A stretch of DNA of 64,000 bases, from positions 1,488,001 to 1,552,000 of the forward strand of contig JAHWDD010000002.1 in NCBI GenBank assembly GCA_023897205.1, read 5' to 3'. The notes under the pieces are model-generated. The model searched no databases. It saw only the letters and a list, made by a program, of their open reading frames with translations, and had not been told where the DNA came from. The position numbers and the translations under genes were made by a program. Source of the stretch: Exophiala sp. HKRS030 (lineage: Eukaryota; Ascomycota; Eurotiomycetes; Chaetothyriales; Herpotrichiellaceae). Shown in pieces: positions 55,560-64,000 of this stretch (positions are counted from its first letter, which is position 1; every line of letters begins with the position of its first letter).

Positions 55560-57587
55560 ATGGATTCATCCAGAGGCCCTCCGCGGGTCAAGAACAAGGC
55601 CGCCGCGCCTGTTCAGATATCTGCCGAACAACTTCTACGCGAAGCCGTAGACAGACAAGAGCCGGGCCTCCAAGCACCAACGCAGCGATTCGCCGATCTC
55701 GAAGAACTTCATGAGTTTCAAGGCCGGAAGAGGAAGGAGTTTGAAGATTATGTACGCCGCAACAGAATCAATATGAACAATTGGATGCGATATGCACAAT
55801 GGGAACTTGAACAGAAGGAATTCCGACGTGCGAGGTCAATCTTCGAGCGAGCGCTGGACGTGGATAGCACCAATGTACAGCTGTGGATTCGGTACATTGA
55901 AGCCGAAATGAAGACGAGGAATATCAACCATGCACGAAACTTATTGGACAGAGCGGTCACCATCTTGCCTAGGATCGACAAATTGTGGTACAAGTATGTC
56001 TATATGGAGGAGACCTTGGGGAATGTACCTGGCACAAGACAAGTTTTCGAACGCTGGATGAGCTGGGAACCTGACGAGACCGCCTGGCTGGCATACATCA
56101 AACTGGAGAAGAGATATGGAGAGTACGACCGCGCCCGTGCTGTTTTTGAGCGATTCACGATTGTTCACCCTGAACCCCGGAACTGGATCAGATGGGCTAA
56201 GTTCGAGGAAGAGAATGGGACAAGCCAGTTGGTGCGAGATGTGTTCGGCGTCGCCATTGAAAGCCTGGGTGATGATTTCATGGACGAGAAACTCTTTATC
56301 GCGTACGCACGATACGAAGCTAAACTGAAAGAGTACGAACGGGCTCGAGCGATTTACAAGTACGCTCTGGATAGATTACCACGCTCACAATCCGTGGCAT
56401 TGCACAAAGCTTATACACAATTTGAGAAGCAGTTTGGCAATCGGGAGGGAGTTGAGGATGTGATATTGGCGAAACGCCGGGTCCAGTACGAGGAACAGCT
56501 CAAGACAAACCCTCGCAATTACGATGTATGGTTTGATCTCGCCAAATTGGAAGAAGCCGGGGGCGATGTCGATCGGATACGAGATGTGTACGAGCGAGCC
56601 ATCGCGCAGATCCCGCCCTCCCTGGAAAAGCGCCACTGGAGAAGGTACATCTATCTGTGGATCTTTTACGCCTTGTGGGAGGAAATGACAAACAAGGACG
56701 TGGAACGAGCAAGGCAGGTCTATCAGGAATGCCTCAAGCTTATACCGCACAAACAATGGACATTCGCCAAGATCTGGCTTATGAAGGCACAGTTTGAAAT
56801 TCGACAAATGCAACTCCAGGCTGCAAGAAAGACACTTGGTCAAGCCATTGGGATGTGTCCCAAAGATAGCCTCTTCCGAGGTTATATTGAGCTTGAGAAG
56901 CAGCTGTTTGAATTTGTGAGGTGTCGGACACTTTTCGAGAAGCAAATCGAGTGGAACCCGTCCAACGGTCAGTCATGGATTCAGTTTGCAGAGCTTGAGC
57001 GAGGACTCGACGACCTAGAACGAGCCAGGGCCATTTTCGAACTAGCTGTCGATCAACCCACCCTCGATATGCCTGAGCTGGTCTGGAAAGCTTACATCGA
57101 CTTTGAGGAATATGAGGAGCAGTACGATCGTGCTCGAGCGTTGTATGAACGATTGCTCAGCAAGACGGACCACGTCAAGGTATGGATCAATTATGCACGC
57201 TTCGAAATCAACGTCCCGGATCCCAACGAGCCGGAGGTCGAAGGCGAGGAACAGACAGTAAGCGAGGATGCAAAAGCGCGGGCTCGTAAGATCTTTGAAC
57301 GAGCACACGATTTATTCAAATCAAAGGCGATGAAGGAGGAAAGAGTAGACCTGTTGAACGCGTGGCGTTCGTTCGAGCAGACTCATGGATCACCTGAAGA
57401 TATTGAGAATATCGAGAAACAGATGCCACGCAAGGTCAAGAAGAGGAGAAAGATCGAAGAGGATCGATTTGAGGAGTATATTGATTACGTGTTCCCTGCT
57501 GATGACGAGAGTGCGGCAAAGATGTCGAAACTGTTGGCGATGGCACATCAATGGAAGGCGAAGCAGACGAATGGCTCGGGAGAATGA
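55560..57587 (+). CDS. clf1: Pre-mRNA splicing factor Clf1/Syf3 (crooked-neck, HAT repeats)
   Basis: 675 residues, one exon, the usual length. The protein is made of many HAT (half-a-TPR) repeats with the W-x-x-Y/F and E-x-x-x-x-x-A-R-x-I/V-F-E-R-A pattern, for example [17 protein letters not shown] and [32 protein letters not shown] and [10 protein letters not shown]. The N-terminus ([17 protein letters not shown]) and the tail ([12 protein letters not shown], then [13 protein letters not shown]) are typical of Clf1. It belongs to the Prp19-associated (NineTeen) complex and acts as a scaffold in spliceosome activation. Nuclear. Absence of introns is notable only because nearby genes have them. 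Confidence 0.96.
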   Translation: MDSSRGPPRVKNKAAAPVQISAEQLLREAVDRQEPGLQAPTQRFADLEELHEFQGRKRKEFEDYVRRNRINMNNWMRYAQWELEQKEFRRARSIFERALDVDSTNVQLWIRYIEAEMKTRNINHARNLLDRAVTILPRIDKLWYKYVYMEETLGNVPGTRQVFERWMSWEPDETAWLAYIKLEKRYGEYDRARAVFERFTIVHPEPRNWIRWAKFEEENGTSQLVRDVFGVAIESLGDDFMDEKLFIAYARYEAKLKEYERARAIYKYALDRLPRSQSVALHKAYTQFEKQFGNREGVEDVILAKRRVQYEEQLKTNPRNYDVWFDLAKLEEAGGDVDRIRDVYERAIAQIPPSLEKRHWRRYIYLWIFYALWEEMTNKDVERARQVYQECLKLIPHKQWTFAKIWLMKAQFEIRQMQLQAARKTLGQAIGMCPKDSLFRGYIELEKQLFEFVRCRTLFEKQIEWNPSNGQSWIQFAELERGLDDLERARAIFELAVDQPTLDMPELVWKAYIDFEEYEEQYDRARALYERLLSKTDHVKVWINYARFEINVPDPNEPEVEGEEQTVSEDAKARARKIFERAHDLFKSKAMKEERVDLLNAWRSFEQTHGSPEDIENIEKQMPRKVKKRRKIEEDRFEEYIDYVFPADDESAAKMSKLLAMAHQWKAKQTNGSGE

Positions 57588-59579
57588 TTTCAGACAAACA
57601 ACGTCAGAACAGGACGATCAGTTGTCGCGAACCTCGAAGTAGGAGTAATTATCACAATATAATCCCGGTGTTGACTGATGCATTGTGGCGTGGCCGAAGT
57701 TTCAGAAGTCTCGGACGAGCAGAGAACGAGGTGATTTCCATTTCCATGTTGTTGACTTTCTTACAGTACTCGTATTTTGCACGTGGTTCTCGTAAAGGCC
57801 AATAGTTTACGAGTACTATTTGTACGGACACGAGATACTCCGTACAGTATTTGACAGGACAAGGTGCCTTTGTAGTGTTCCTAGTGTATTCCATGCCGTA
57901 CCAATTTTAGCATAGTTGCAAGTGACTGGTGGTGACTGGTGGTGACTGGTGTCTGACCCCTGATTTGCAGTGTCTTGTTCCTGCGTCAGTGGCTCATTAG
58001 CAGCCTGCATTGGTATTAGTCGCCCAGTAATTCTTCCCAGTCCCGCGACTCGGCAAACACTGTGAAACACCTGAAGCTGATGAACGGCAGACCAGGCCTT
58101 GGATTCGGTACAGCTAGGCCTGCTCCATCCTCCATCATGATCTCTAGTGAGCCATCACTTCTCAACAAGCCCGCTGCCTACCGTCTGTCCCTCTCATGCC
58201 GCCCTCCCCGTGTGACCAGTCAAGTCGGATGCTAAAGACGCAAACATGAAGTCCGGGAATATGGTTGGCTTAAGGCGTGGTTCCATGGATACAGGCTTCT
58301 ACCAGCACGGCTACGAGTGGTCGTTATACATACGCTTCAACTATGATATCTGGTGGGTGACCTGTACGGTAGTACTGAGGAAATATTACAAGCAAAGAGT
58401 TCTGCACAAGAGAGTGGCTGGACGCCGTCAACCAAAACCAGACTCCGTAGTCACAACGAGAAACAACTCTACACCAATCTTGGTAGGGACAACGCCCTCG
58501 CTTCCCACCTTCTACTCGTCCTCTCATCGTTCTCTTTGGTGCTAGCCTGCTCCGTAAGCGACTTCTTGTCCACAATCACACCTCCTCTCCGTCTTTCCCA
58601 CACCTGCTGCCGCCCGAACTCGACCCATGCCGCCCGCCTCTTGTTGCCTTGCTACATTTTCTTCCTCGAATTTTCTTCTTCTTCTCTGGACTCCATAGCA
58701 CCTGATAGAAGGCCTTCACTCCTGCATACAAGTACTGCGAGGCTGAAAATAAGTGACTATTCTGTTTGGTGTCGCCCATCTGCTGATCGCTTCTGCTCAC
58801 CGCGGCCCACTTGGACGGGATCAACCTTGGACAGGATTCCGTCTCATTTACCATTGGCACCACTCCACCACGCAATCAAAATCATACTCGCGTCTAGGAG
58901 TCTTTGACAGAGAACACTTACGCCAACTATTCCTTGTCGAAAGCTGTATCTTTCGTCTTTCGTACGTCTCAATCTCTTTCTTCGTGTACTCGGTGGACGC
59001 ACATTATCACTCCCTCCCTATCTGTGGTCTCAGTAAGGCTAACATTTCACTCGTTCAAGGTCTCAGCACCCTTTTCGTTCCCTTTTTCGCGCCCACAGCC
59101 GTTCGTTGATCGCTCGAGTTGAGCTCGAATTGACTGCTCTCTTTTCCTCGTGCGCAAAGACTGCCAACAAAGCCCTTTGTGAGCCAGTTATCGTGGTCGA
59201 ACCCGAGTTACAAGGCTCGCCCTCCTAAGAAACCGCTGGCCCGAGCTCAGAGCACACCCGTGGCGGAAGGGCCCTCCTTTGTCGCTGGAGAAACATCCAC
59301 CTCAACTACTGCGCGAAACCACCGCGTCCTGGCGCCATCCAATATTTGTTCGCCCTATCGATTCTAGATCCTATCGTTGCGCACCCTGCACAGCAACCAG
59401 GGTTCTCATTTTGCGCAGGCGTTTGCTTGCTGAAATCCTACAGCAATTCAACAACCTGCAGTGCAGGTTCTTTCTGTTCTACGATACCCTATACATCGTC
59501 TCTTCCGGTATGAGTCTGCCTACACGAGCTTGACAAGAAGACTGCGTCACAAAGGGGAGGACACGAGGCCGGCCTGGAG
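57588..59579. other. 2.0 kb intergenic region with triplicated 10-mer and long leader
   Basis: No gene recognised. GTGACTGGTG is repeated three times in tandem at 57922-57951. ACTCCGTAC is at 57837-57845. From about 58450 to 59100 the sequence is rich in CT stretches, probably the promoter and long leader of the kelch/membrane gene; open frames here (for example 58353-58907) are pyrimidine-rich and not protein-like. Confidence 0.5.
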
Positions 59580-61973
59580 ATGTCAGCTCCAAAGCCTCCC
59601 GTTGCACTTAAAAATCAATGCTCGATCGTCCACGATGGTGTCATCTACGTTTATTCTCCGGACGCTTTTCAGACGTTGGAATTGAAAGAGGGCGCACAAT
59701 GGAAGCAAGAGACAAATGGCGTGTCGGTGAAAGGAGCCGTCTGTGTTAAGGGCGGTGTGGATGGAGACAACTCAAAAACCGCTCTATATGTTGTTGGAGG
59801 AGCTGCGAATGCGTCTTCCTCTGATTACCCTGGACTGCAGCGTTTCTCGATCACAGACAAGTCCTGGCAGACTATCACCCCGGCCGTCAAGGTCACGCAG
59901 AACCGGCACAACCACGGGGCCGCCTACATGAACACCTCGTCCTCCATCTTAGTGTATGCCGGATCTCAAGACAGTGGCTATGATGGTCTCTCTTCGGAAA
60001 CATTTGTACTGGAGACGTATCCGCCATATCGTGTGCTGGCCTACAGCTCGACTGCACCACCAACCAAGAAGCCTATCATGCTACCATGGAGTGAAGATCG
60101 AGCTTTCATGGCAGGCGGCAGTTCGACAAATGTCAATCTTTTTACCTTTGGTCCTCAAGATGGCTGGCAAGATCTTGGACTCTCCCTCCCTGCCCCCCTT
60201 CCTGATTCATCTGTGGCGCAGAGCGCCATCCTGACGCTGGACGACAATAGCAAGATATTGCAAACATTCAACCTGGGACAGGACGTGCCCAACATCACAT
60301 CAAATGTCTTGTTAAATGCTGGAGGCCAACTTGCGTCCTTTGGCGAAACAGTTGGAGGCAGTGTCCCAACATCCACCCCCACAGCCTCGGCAGGCGGTGG
60401 CTCCAAAGCTAAGAGAGATGTTTTTCTCAACACGTACCCAAGTTACAATAACAGCCTCGCCCCCTCAAGTTCTCGCACCGACTTCGATTTGGTACAAGGA
60501 GAGAATGGCCTGGCCGCCTTTGTTGGAGGCTCTACCGACTCTGTGGCTTTCTTCAACCAGACAGGCAACAGTTGGATTTCCACAACATCAATCCTTGGGA
60601 AACAAGAAGCCATCAGTACACCCTCAACTACGCAATCTCCTGCAAGCGCAAGCGCAACGTCTACACCAAGTAGTCCTGCCGGCACGTCCTCTCATAAAAC
60701 CAATGGCTTGGCCATTCTGGGTGGAGTACTGGGTGGTATCTGTGGCCTCGCCGCCATCCTGATCATAATCCTCCTGTGGCTTCGTTCGGTTCGCAGGAAA
60801 CGGGAACGGGCTGAGAAGCAAAGTGGTTATGGAGACGACAAGAAGAGAAGCGGAGAGTACAATTTCGAGGAACAGGGTTTACAACCTCTGGCACGGCAAG
60901 GCCAACCCATGGGAAGAAGCCCGGTGCCGTCCACCGTGATCACAGAGGCCGACAGCACTGCCATGGTAGGAAACAAAGGTGACCCCAAATATCTCATTCG
61001 ACGCGTGTCCTCGGAACGAGTCCAGACGCCCGGATACCGCGGATCTGGCATTGGGTTCGGCCAAGCACTGTTCAAACGCGACAAGAGTCCTCTATCTATA
61101 TCCAAACCAATGAACCCAGTTCTTGGAGATTATCAAGCAAGACCAAGTATCGAGCTAGGGCGAGCTACTCCTGTCGGGGAACCTATGGTAGCAACCGTAG
61201 CTACACCGGCGAGAAAAGCTTCCCAACGCAAAACTGATGAAGGCTGGGGTAAATACTTCCAGAGCGAGCCACAGACAGGCAACCGGACTATGTTCTTTGG
61301 AAGGAGCTCAGGTGCCAGTCGAGGCAAAAGTGGTTTCTGGCCAGGTTCTGGTGTACCGGAAAGCTCAACCCGATCAACCCCTGCTCGGTCAACAAAAATT
61401 GTTCTCCGAGACAGCAATGGCAACCCGCTCCAGGCTCATATGGTTGCAGCAGGAAGCCCTACACTTGAACATGGACACCCGGACCCTCAGTCACGAGGAC
61501 TTCAGGTAGCTGAGGGAATACCTGCTCGTATCTCCCGCGCCAGTTCTGTCAGTACCAATTCTGACGAAGAGTACGAAGATGATCATATTGAAGGTGCATT
61601 CTCCAGCGGGATCCCTGCCAGTGTGGACGGCATGCCATGGACACCAGTAGGAAACACCTGGGGTGGCCCAGCTCAGCGACCGCTTCGACCTCCAAGCAGT
61701 TACTATCAAACGCAAGACATGCCTCTGCAGACCGCATCATCGGAGGAAACGACCGGTACTCAAGGCTCGTCCATACCATCATTCCCCATGCCGAACTCGG
61801 TTCGAAGCATGAATCCGGACGGAGGCAGTGTCAGTACAGCTGAAGCGCCTGCTATTCGAGTTAACGGCCATGGGCAGGAGTCTCGCGACTATTTTTCGCA
61901 CACGCGCGCAAGAAGTGGCACACCTGAAAACAACGACATGTCGTGGTTGAATCTAGGAACCCCCAATCGGTGA
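59580..61973 (+). CDS. Kelch/galactose-oxidase-like beta-propeller protein with one membrane helix
   Basis: 797 residues, one exon. The first 350 residues have repeated short beta motifs with Gly pairs as in kelch propellers (YVVGGAAN, NRHNHGAAYM, SILVYAGSQDSG, AFMAGGSS, LAAFVGGS). A Ser/Thr/Pro stalk (about 335-372) leads to one membrane helix at about 377-400 (LGGVLGGICGLAAILIIILLW) and the basic stop-transfer RSVRRKRERAEK. The 400-residue cytoplasmic tail is disordered and Ser/Pro-rich and ends MSWLNLGTPNR. No cleavable signal peptide is visible. Role unknown; an outside propeller with an inside tail suggests a surface receptor or adhesion function. The frame after the TGA stays open for 104 codons (61974-62288): see findings. 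Confidence 0.82.
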   Translation: MSAPKPPVALKNQCSIVHDGVIYVYSPDAFQTLELKEGAQWKQETNGVSVKGAVCVKGGVDGDNSKTALYVVGGAANASSSDYPGLQRFSITDKSWQTITPAVKVTQNRHNHGAAYMNTSSSILVYAGSQDSGYDGLSSETFVLETYPPYRVLAYSSTAPPTKKPIMLPWSEDRAFMAGGSSTNVNLFTFGPQDGWQDLGLSLPAPLPDSSVAQSAILTLDDNSKILQTFNLGQDVPNITSNVLLNAGGQLASFGETVGGSVPTSTPTASAGGGSKAKRDVFLNTYPSYNNSLAPSSSRTDFDLVQGENGLAAFVGGSTDSVAFFNQTGNSWISTTSILGKQEAISTPSTTQSPASASATSTPSSPAGTSSHKTNGLAILGGVLGGICGLAAILIIILLWLRSVRRKRERAEKQSGYGDDKKRSGEYNFEEQGLQPLARQGQPMGRSPVPSTVITEADSTAMVGNKGDPKYLIRRVSSERVQTPGYRGSGIGFGQALFKRDKSPLSISKPMNPVLGDYQARPSIELGRATPVGEPMVATVATPARKASQRKTDEGWGKYFQSEPQTGNRTMFFGRSSGASRGKSGFWPGSGVPESSTRSTPARSTKIVLRDSNGNPLQAHMVAAGSPTLEHGHPDPQSRGLQVAEGIPARISRASSVSTNSDEEYEDDHIEGAFSSGIPASVDGMPWTPVGNTWGGPAQRPLRPPSSYYQTQDMPLQTASSEETTGTQGSSIPSFPMPNSVRSMNPDGGSVSTAEAPAIRVNGHGQESRDYFSHTRARSGTPENNDMSWLNLGTPNR

Positions 61974-62288
61974 CTTTCGAACCGTTTCTCGCGAATGCTC
62001 TACCAATACTTGCTGGACGATGTTGCAGGAAAATCACCGAACACGCAAATCCCACCTAATACGGCAGGTTCTGTCAAGAGCCAGATTCGGCCCAGAGGGA
62101 AGAAACCTGCACTGTTTCGGACCCGATCGACACCCCGGACAACCCAGGCGTCTCACGAGCCGAGAATGGTGATCAAACATGAATCCTGGGAGGACGTAAT
62201 GGTAGAGCCTCCAACCCGTTCTAAGCCAGCGGCTTCGATACAGTCGGTGTTTTTGGAATCTCGAGACAGTCGGCGGTTGACGATGTAA
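61974..62288 (+). other. In-frame 104-codon extension after the TGA of the kelch/membrane gene
   Basis: The codons following TGA at 61971-61973 continue in the same frame without a stop to TAA at 62286-62288. The base after the stop is C (TGA CTT), a leaky context. The encoded stretch is basic and Ser/Pro-rich (KPALFRTRSTPRTT; HESWEDVMVEPP), like the tail it would extend. Alternatives are an unused remnant of a longer tail or chance. Splicing with the donor GTGACT at 61970 and acceptor at 62028 would shift the frame and end after a few codons. Confidence 0.35.
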
Positions 62289-64000
62289 GTGCGAACAGGA
62301 AAGGCGATTTGAAGGATCTCATGTCGATCACCTCTGAACCTGATGTGGCGGAAAGCGCATTTTACTTTCTTTTCCAAGCGATCTCATTATCATATCTGTT
62401 TCTTTAATGTGCTGACGGTCATCTTACCCACGATATCAATGAATGCGGCCATCAAGGGTACGCATTAGTGTACCATAGTTGGAGGAGATGTTAATATAAT
62501 GATCCAATAGTGTATAGTCCAAGCTAGTCATGTAGATTGAAAAGGCAAACTATCTTATGGTAATCGTCCTCATTTCACCTTTCTTACTGCGATTGATTTG
62601 TGCTAGGCAATTTGGCTCAAAGATGTATACATGATGGATGAATGCGTCACCCACGGCGTGTAATACTGTTTGTAATAAACTCTAGCCGGATGCACACGTT
62701 GAACAAAGAGACGTCCAGAGTTTCACCCACGTGCGAATTTGACAAGAGTGTGGGATGGGAATCCTTGCCTAGGATGGATATTTCGGCCCGGTAAATCCCC
62801 TAAATTACATTGTTGTATCGCTATTGTGTGGTCGATTTTCATCATAGCCATACCCATGCAAACTTGTGCAGTCAATGGGCAAAAGTCGATCATGGATGAT
62901 GTGATGATGTGTACTCTGTAAGGACAGCACCTAGGCATGGAATGTCGAAGCGTCAGCGGGACGAAAATTGACGTTGAGCATGTGACCATCACCATCACCA
63001 CTACTGTACGAGTTCTCGTTGTCCTTGGAAAGAGTGCGGGAAACCCTAGAGGCAATAAATGCCTTTCGAAAGATCGACTGAAGATCACAATTATTCAGCC
63101 TGATGATCATTACAAAATGTTGTTATGGCTTCTACGAGTACGAGTATGAGCACAGCACAGTGTACGTACAATACCTATCGTCCAGTATTACGCATCCCAC
63201 TCACTTGCTCAAGGGCTCCTAATCGGTCCCTCGTGGTCGACAAAGTGTGCCAGACGCAGACGTCTCCGCAAATGCCCGCGATAGACAACGGGCAGCTACT
63301 CCGTACCATTAGAGATGGGAATTGCGGGTGGCGCGCGCCTTTTTCGTTATCAATTGTGGGTTGGGAACTCCGACTTGATAGTTTACTGTCAAGGACGAAA
63401 TAGCGAACAAGGCTTGACTGGTTTCTCCGAGATAAGAAACACGTAGAATTGAATTCAAGCCCTGTGCGCAGAGTTTTACTCAAGTACGGAGCGAGGAAGA
63501 CGAGAAACCCCTAGTGTTGTCGCGACCAAGACTTCATTATCGAACCTCGTAATGTGCCATCTCGAGTGAGGGTGATGAACAATGCCATGTGTTGGCGTGG
63601 GAAGTCGACTATTGGAGGGAATTCCAAGGTCCGGGTGGATTTTCGAGGCCAGGACAGACTGCATGAACTGTGGGAGAAACGCGTAATAAAAGGGAGGGAG
63701 TCACCAAAGAGCGGCGCAGAAACCACCACACTTTATGACTGTTCTGCCTTGTGGACCTTCCGATGCTCCGGGGGCCTTTGCTCTTTGCCCTGATGACCTG
63801 CCCGGTTTATGGGCCTCCATTGGCCTTAGCTCCCCGATACTGCCCGGACTCACCAAGAGTGGCTTGTGGGTTGTGGGCTTCCCTCCTCCTTACTACTCGT
63901 ACTTTAGGCTACCCTAAGGTAAGACGGCACCTACGGAGTACAGGCTTGCACAGTCCTCGTAGTGACACTCTCACACCTTCATTCATGTACAATCGCCAAT
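62289..64000. other. Gene-free right edge
   Basis: 1.7 kb with no convincing gene. The motif ACTCCGTAC/TACGGAGTA occurs at 63298-63306 and 63932-63940, with a near copy at 63484. TACGAGTACGAGTATGAG near 63135 is a short tandem repeat. Part of the promoter of a gene beyond the window may lie at the right end. Confidence 0.5.

Noticed and set aside
61970..62028. Intron removing the stop of the kelch/membrane gene
   Set aside because: GTGACT...TTGCAG is 59 nt and would shift the frame, ending after about ten codons, so it does not explain the open extension.
1..64000. Secondary-metabolite cluster
   Set aside because: No polyketide synthase, peptide synthetase, terpene cyclase, P450 or methyltransferase group is present despite four Zn2Cys6 factors.
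1..64000. tRNA genes, CRISPR arrays, transposons
   Set aside because: I found no B-box-like tRNA core in an acceptable cloverleaf context, no regularly spaced repeats, and no transposase or reverse-transcriptase motifs. A covariance-model scan for tRNA was not possible here.

Overview
This 64 kb window is nuclear chromosomal DNA of a filamentous ascomycete (Pezizomycotina). Genes are single and alternate between strands. Introns are short (about 46-133 nt) with GT-AG borders. Zn2Cys6 regulators, an NCS1 nucleobase transporter, RPL9, Rho3, Prp31 and Clf1 are all fungal in type. Eurotiomycetes, perhaps the black-yeast order Chaetothyriales, is my best guess from overall flavour; no marker proves it. 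I find 26 protein genes, and no rRNA, tRNA, CRISPR or intact transposon.

Layout. 0.5-5.3 kb: a divergent pair of Zn2Cys6 transcription factors. 7.1-11.9 kb: a PQ-loop vacuolar amino-acid transporter, a Ser/Thr-rich cell-surface protein and an unknown acidic protein. 12.9-22.8 kb: an accessory-looking block with a C-terminally truncated permease paralogue, a secreted C69-type dipeptidase whose predicted nucleophile is Ser instead of Cys, an SLC25 carrier, a full-length APC-type permease and a third Zn2Cys6 factor. 23.3-31.8 kb: a MetE-C-like methyltransferase, RPL9, Rho3, a PNPOx-fold flavoprotein and a NIPSNAP protein. 34-41.3 kb: two single-pass membrane proteins (one SKG6/Axl2-like) and Tpt1. 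42.4-44.3 kb: Prp31. 44.7-51.6 kb: a XanA-like 2-oxoglutarate dioxygenase, a fourth Zn2Cys6 factor and an NCS1 (Fur-type) transporter, with GATA-type sites in both promoters; this is a plausible small purine-utilisation cluster. 51.7-62 kb: an alpha/beta hydrolase, a ZIP metal transporter, Clf1 and a kelch/transmembrane protein whose reading frame stays open for 104 codons after its TGA.

Most housekeeping genes here are ordinary. The points most worth checking are: (1) the XanA-like/regulator/NCS1 group; (2) the Cys-to-Ser change at the expected N-terminal nucleophile of the C69 enzyme; (3) the truncated permease, which keeps the exon lengths and phases of the intact copy 4.4 kb away while its protein has diverged strongly; (4) possible stop-codon readthrough at 61,971; (5) a recurrent intergenic palindromic motif, ACTCCGTAC/GTACGGAGT.

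All gene models are hand-spliced from sequence and checked for phase. Family names come from motifs I recognise, not from searches.
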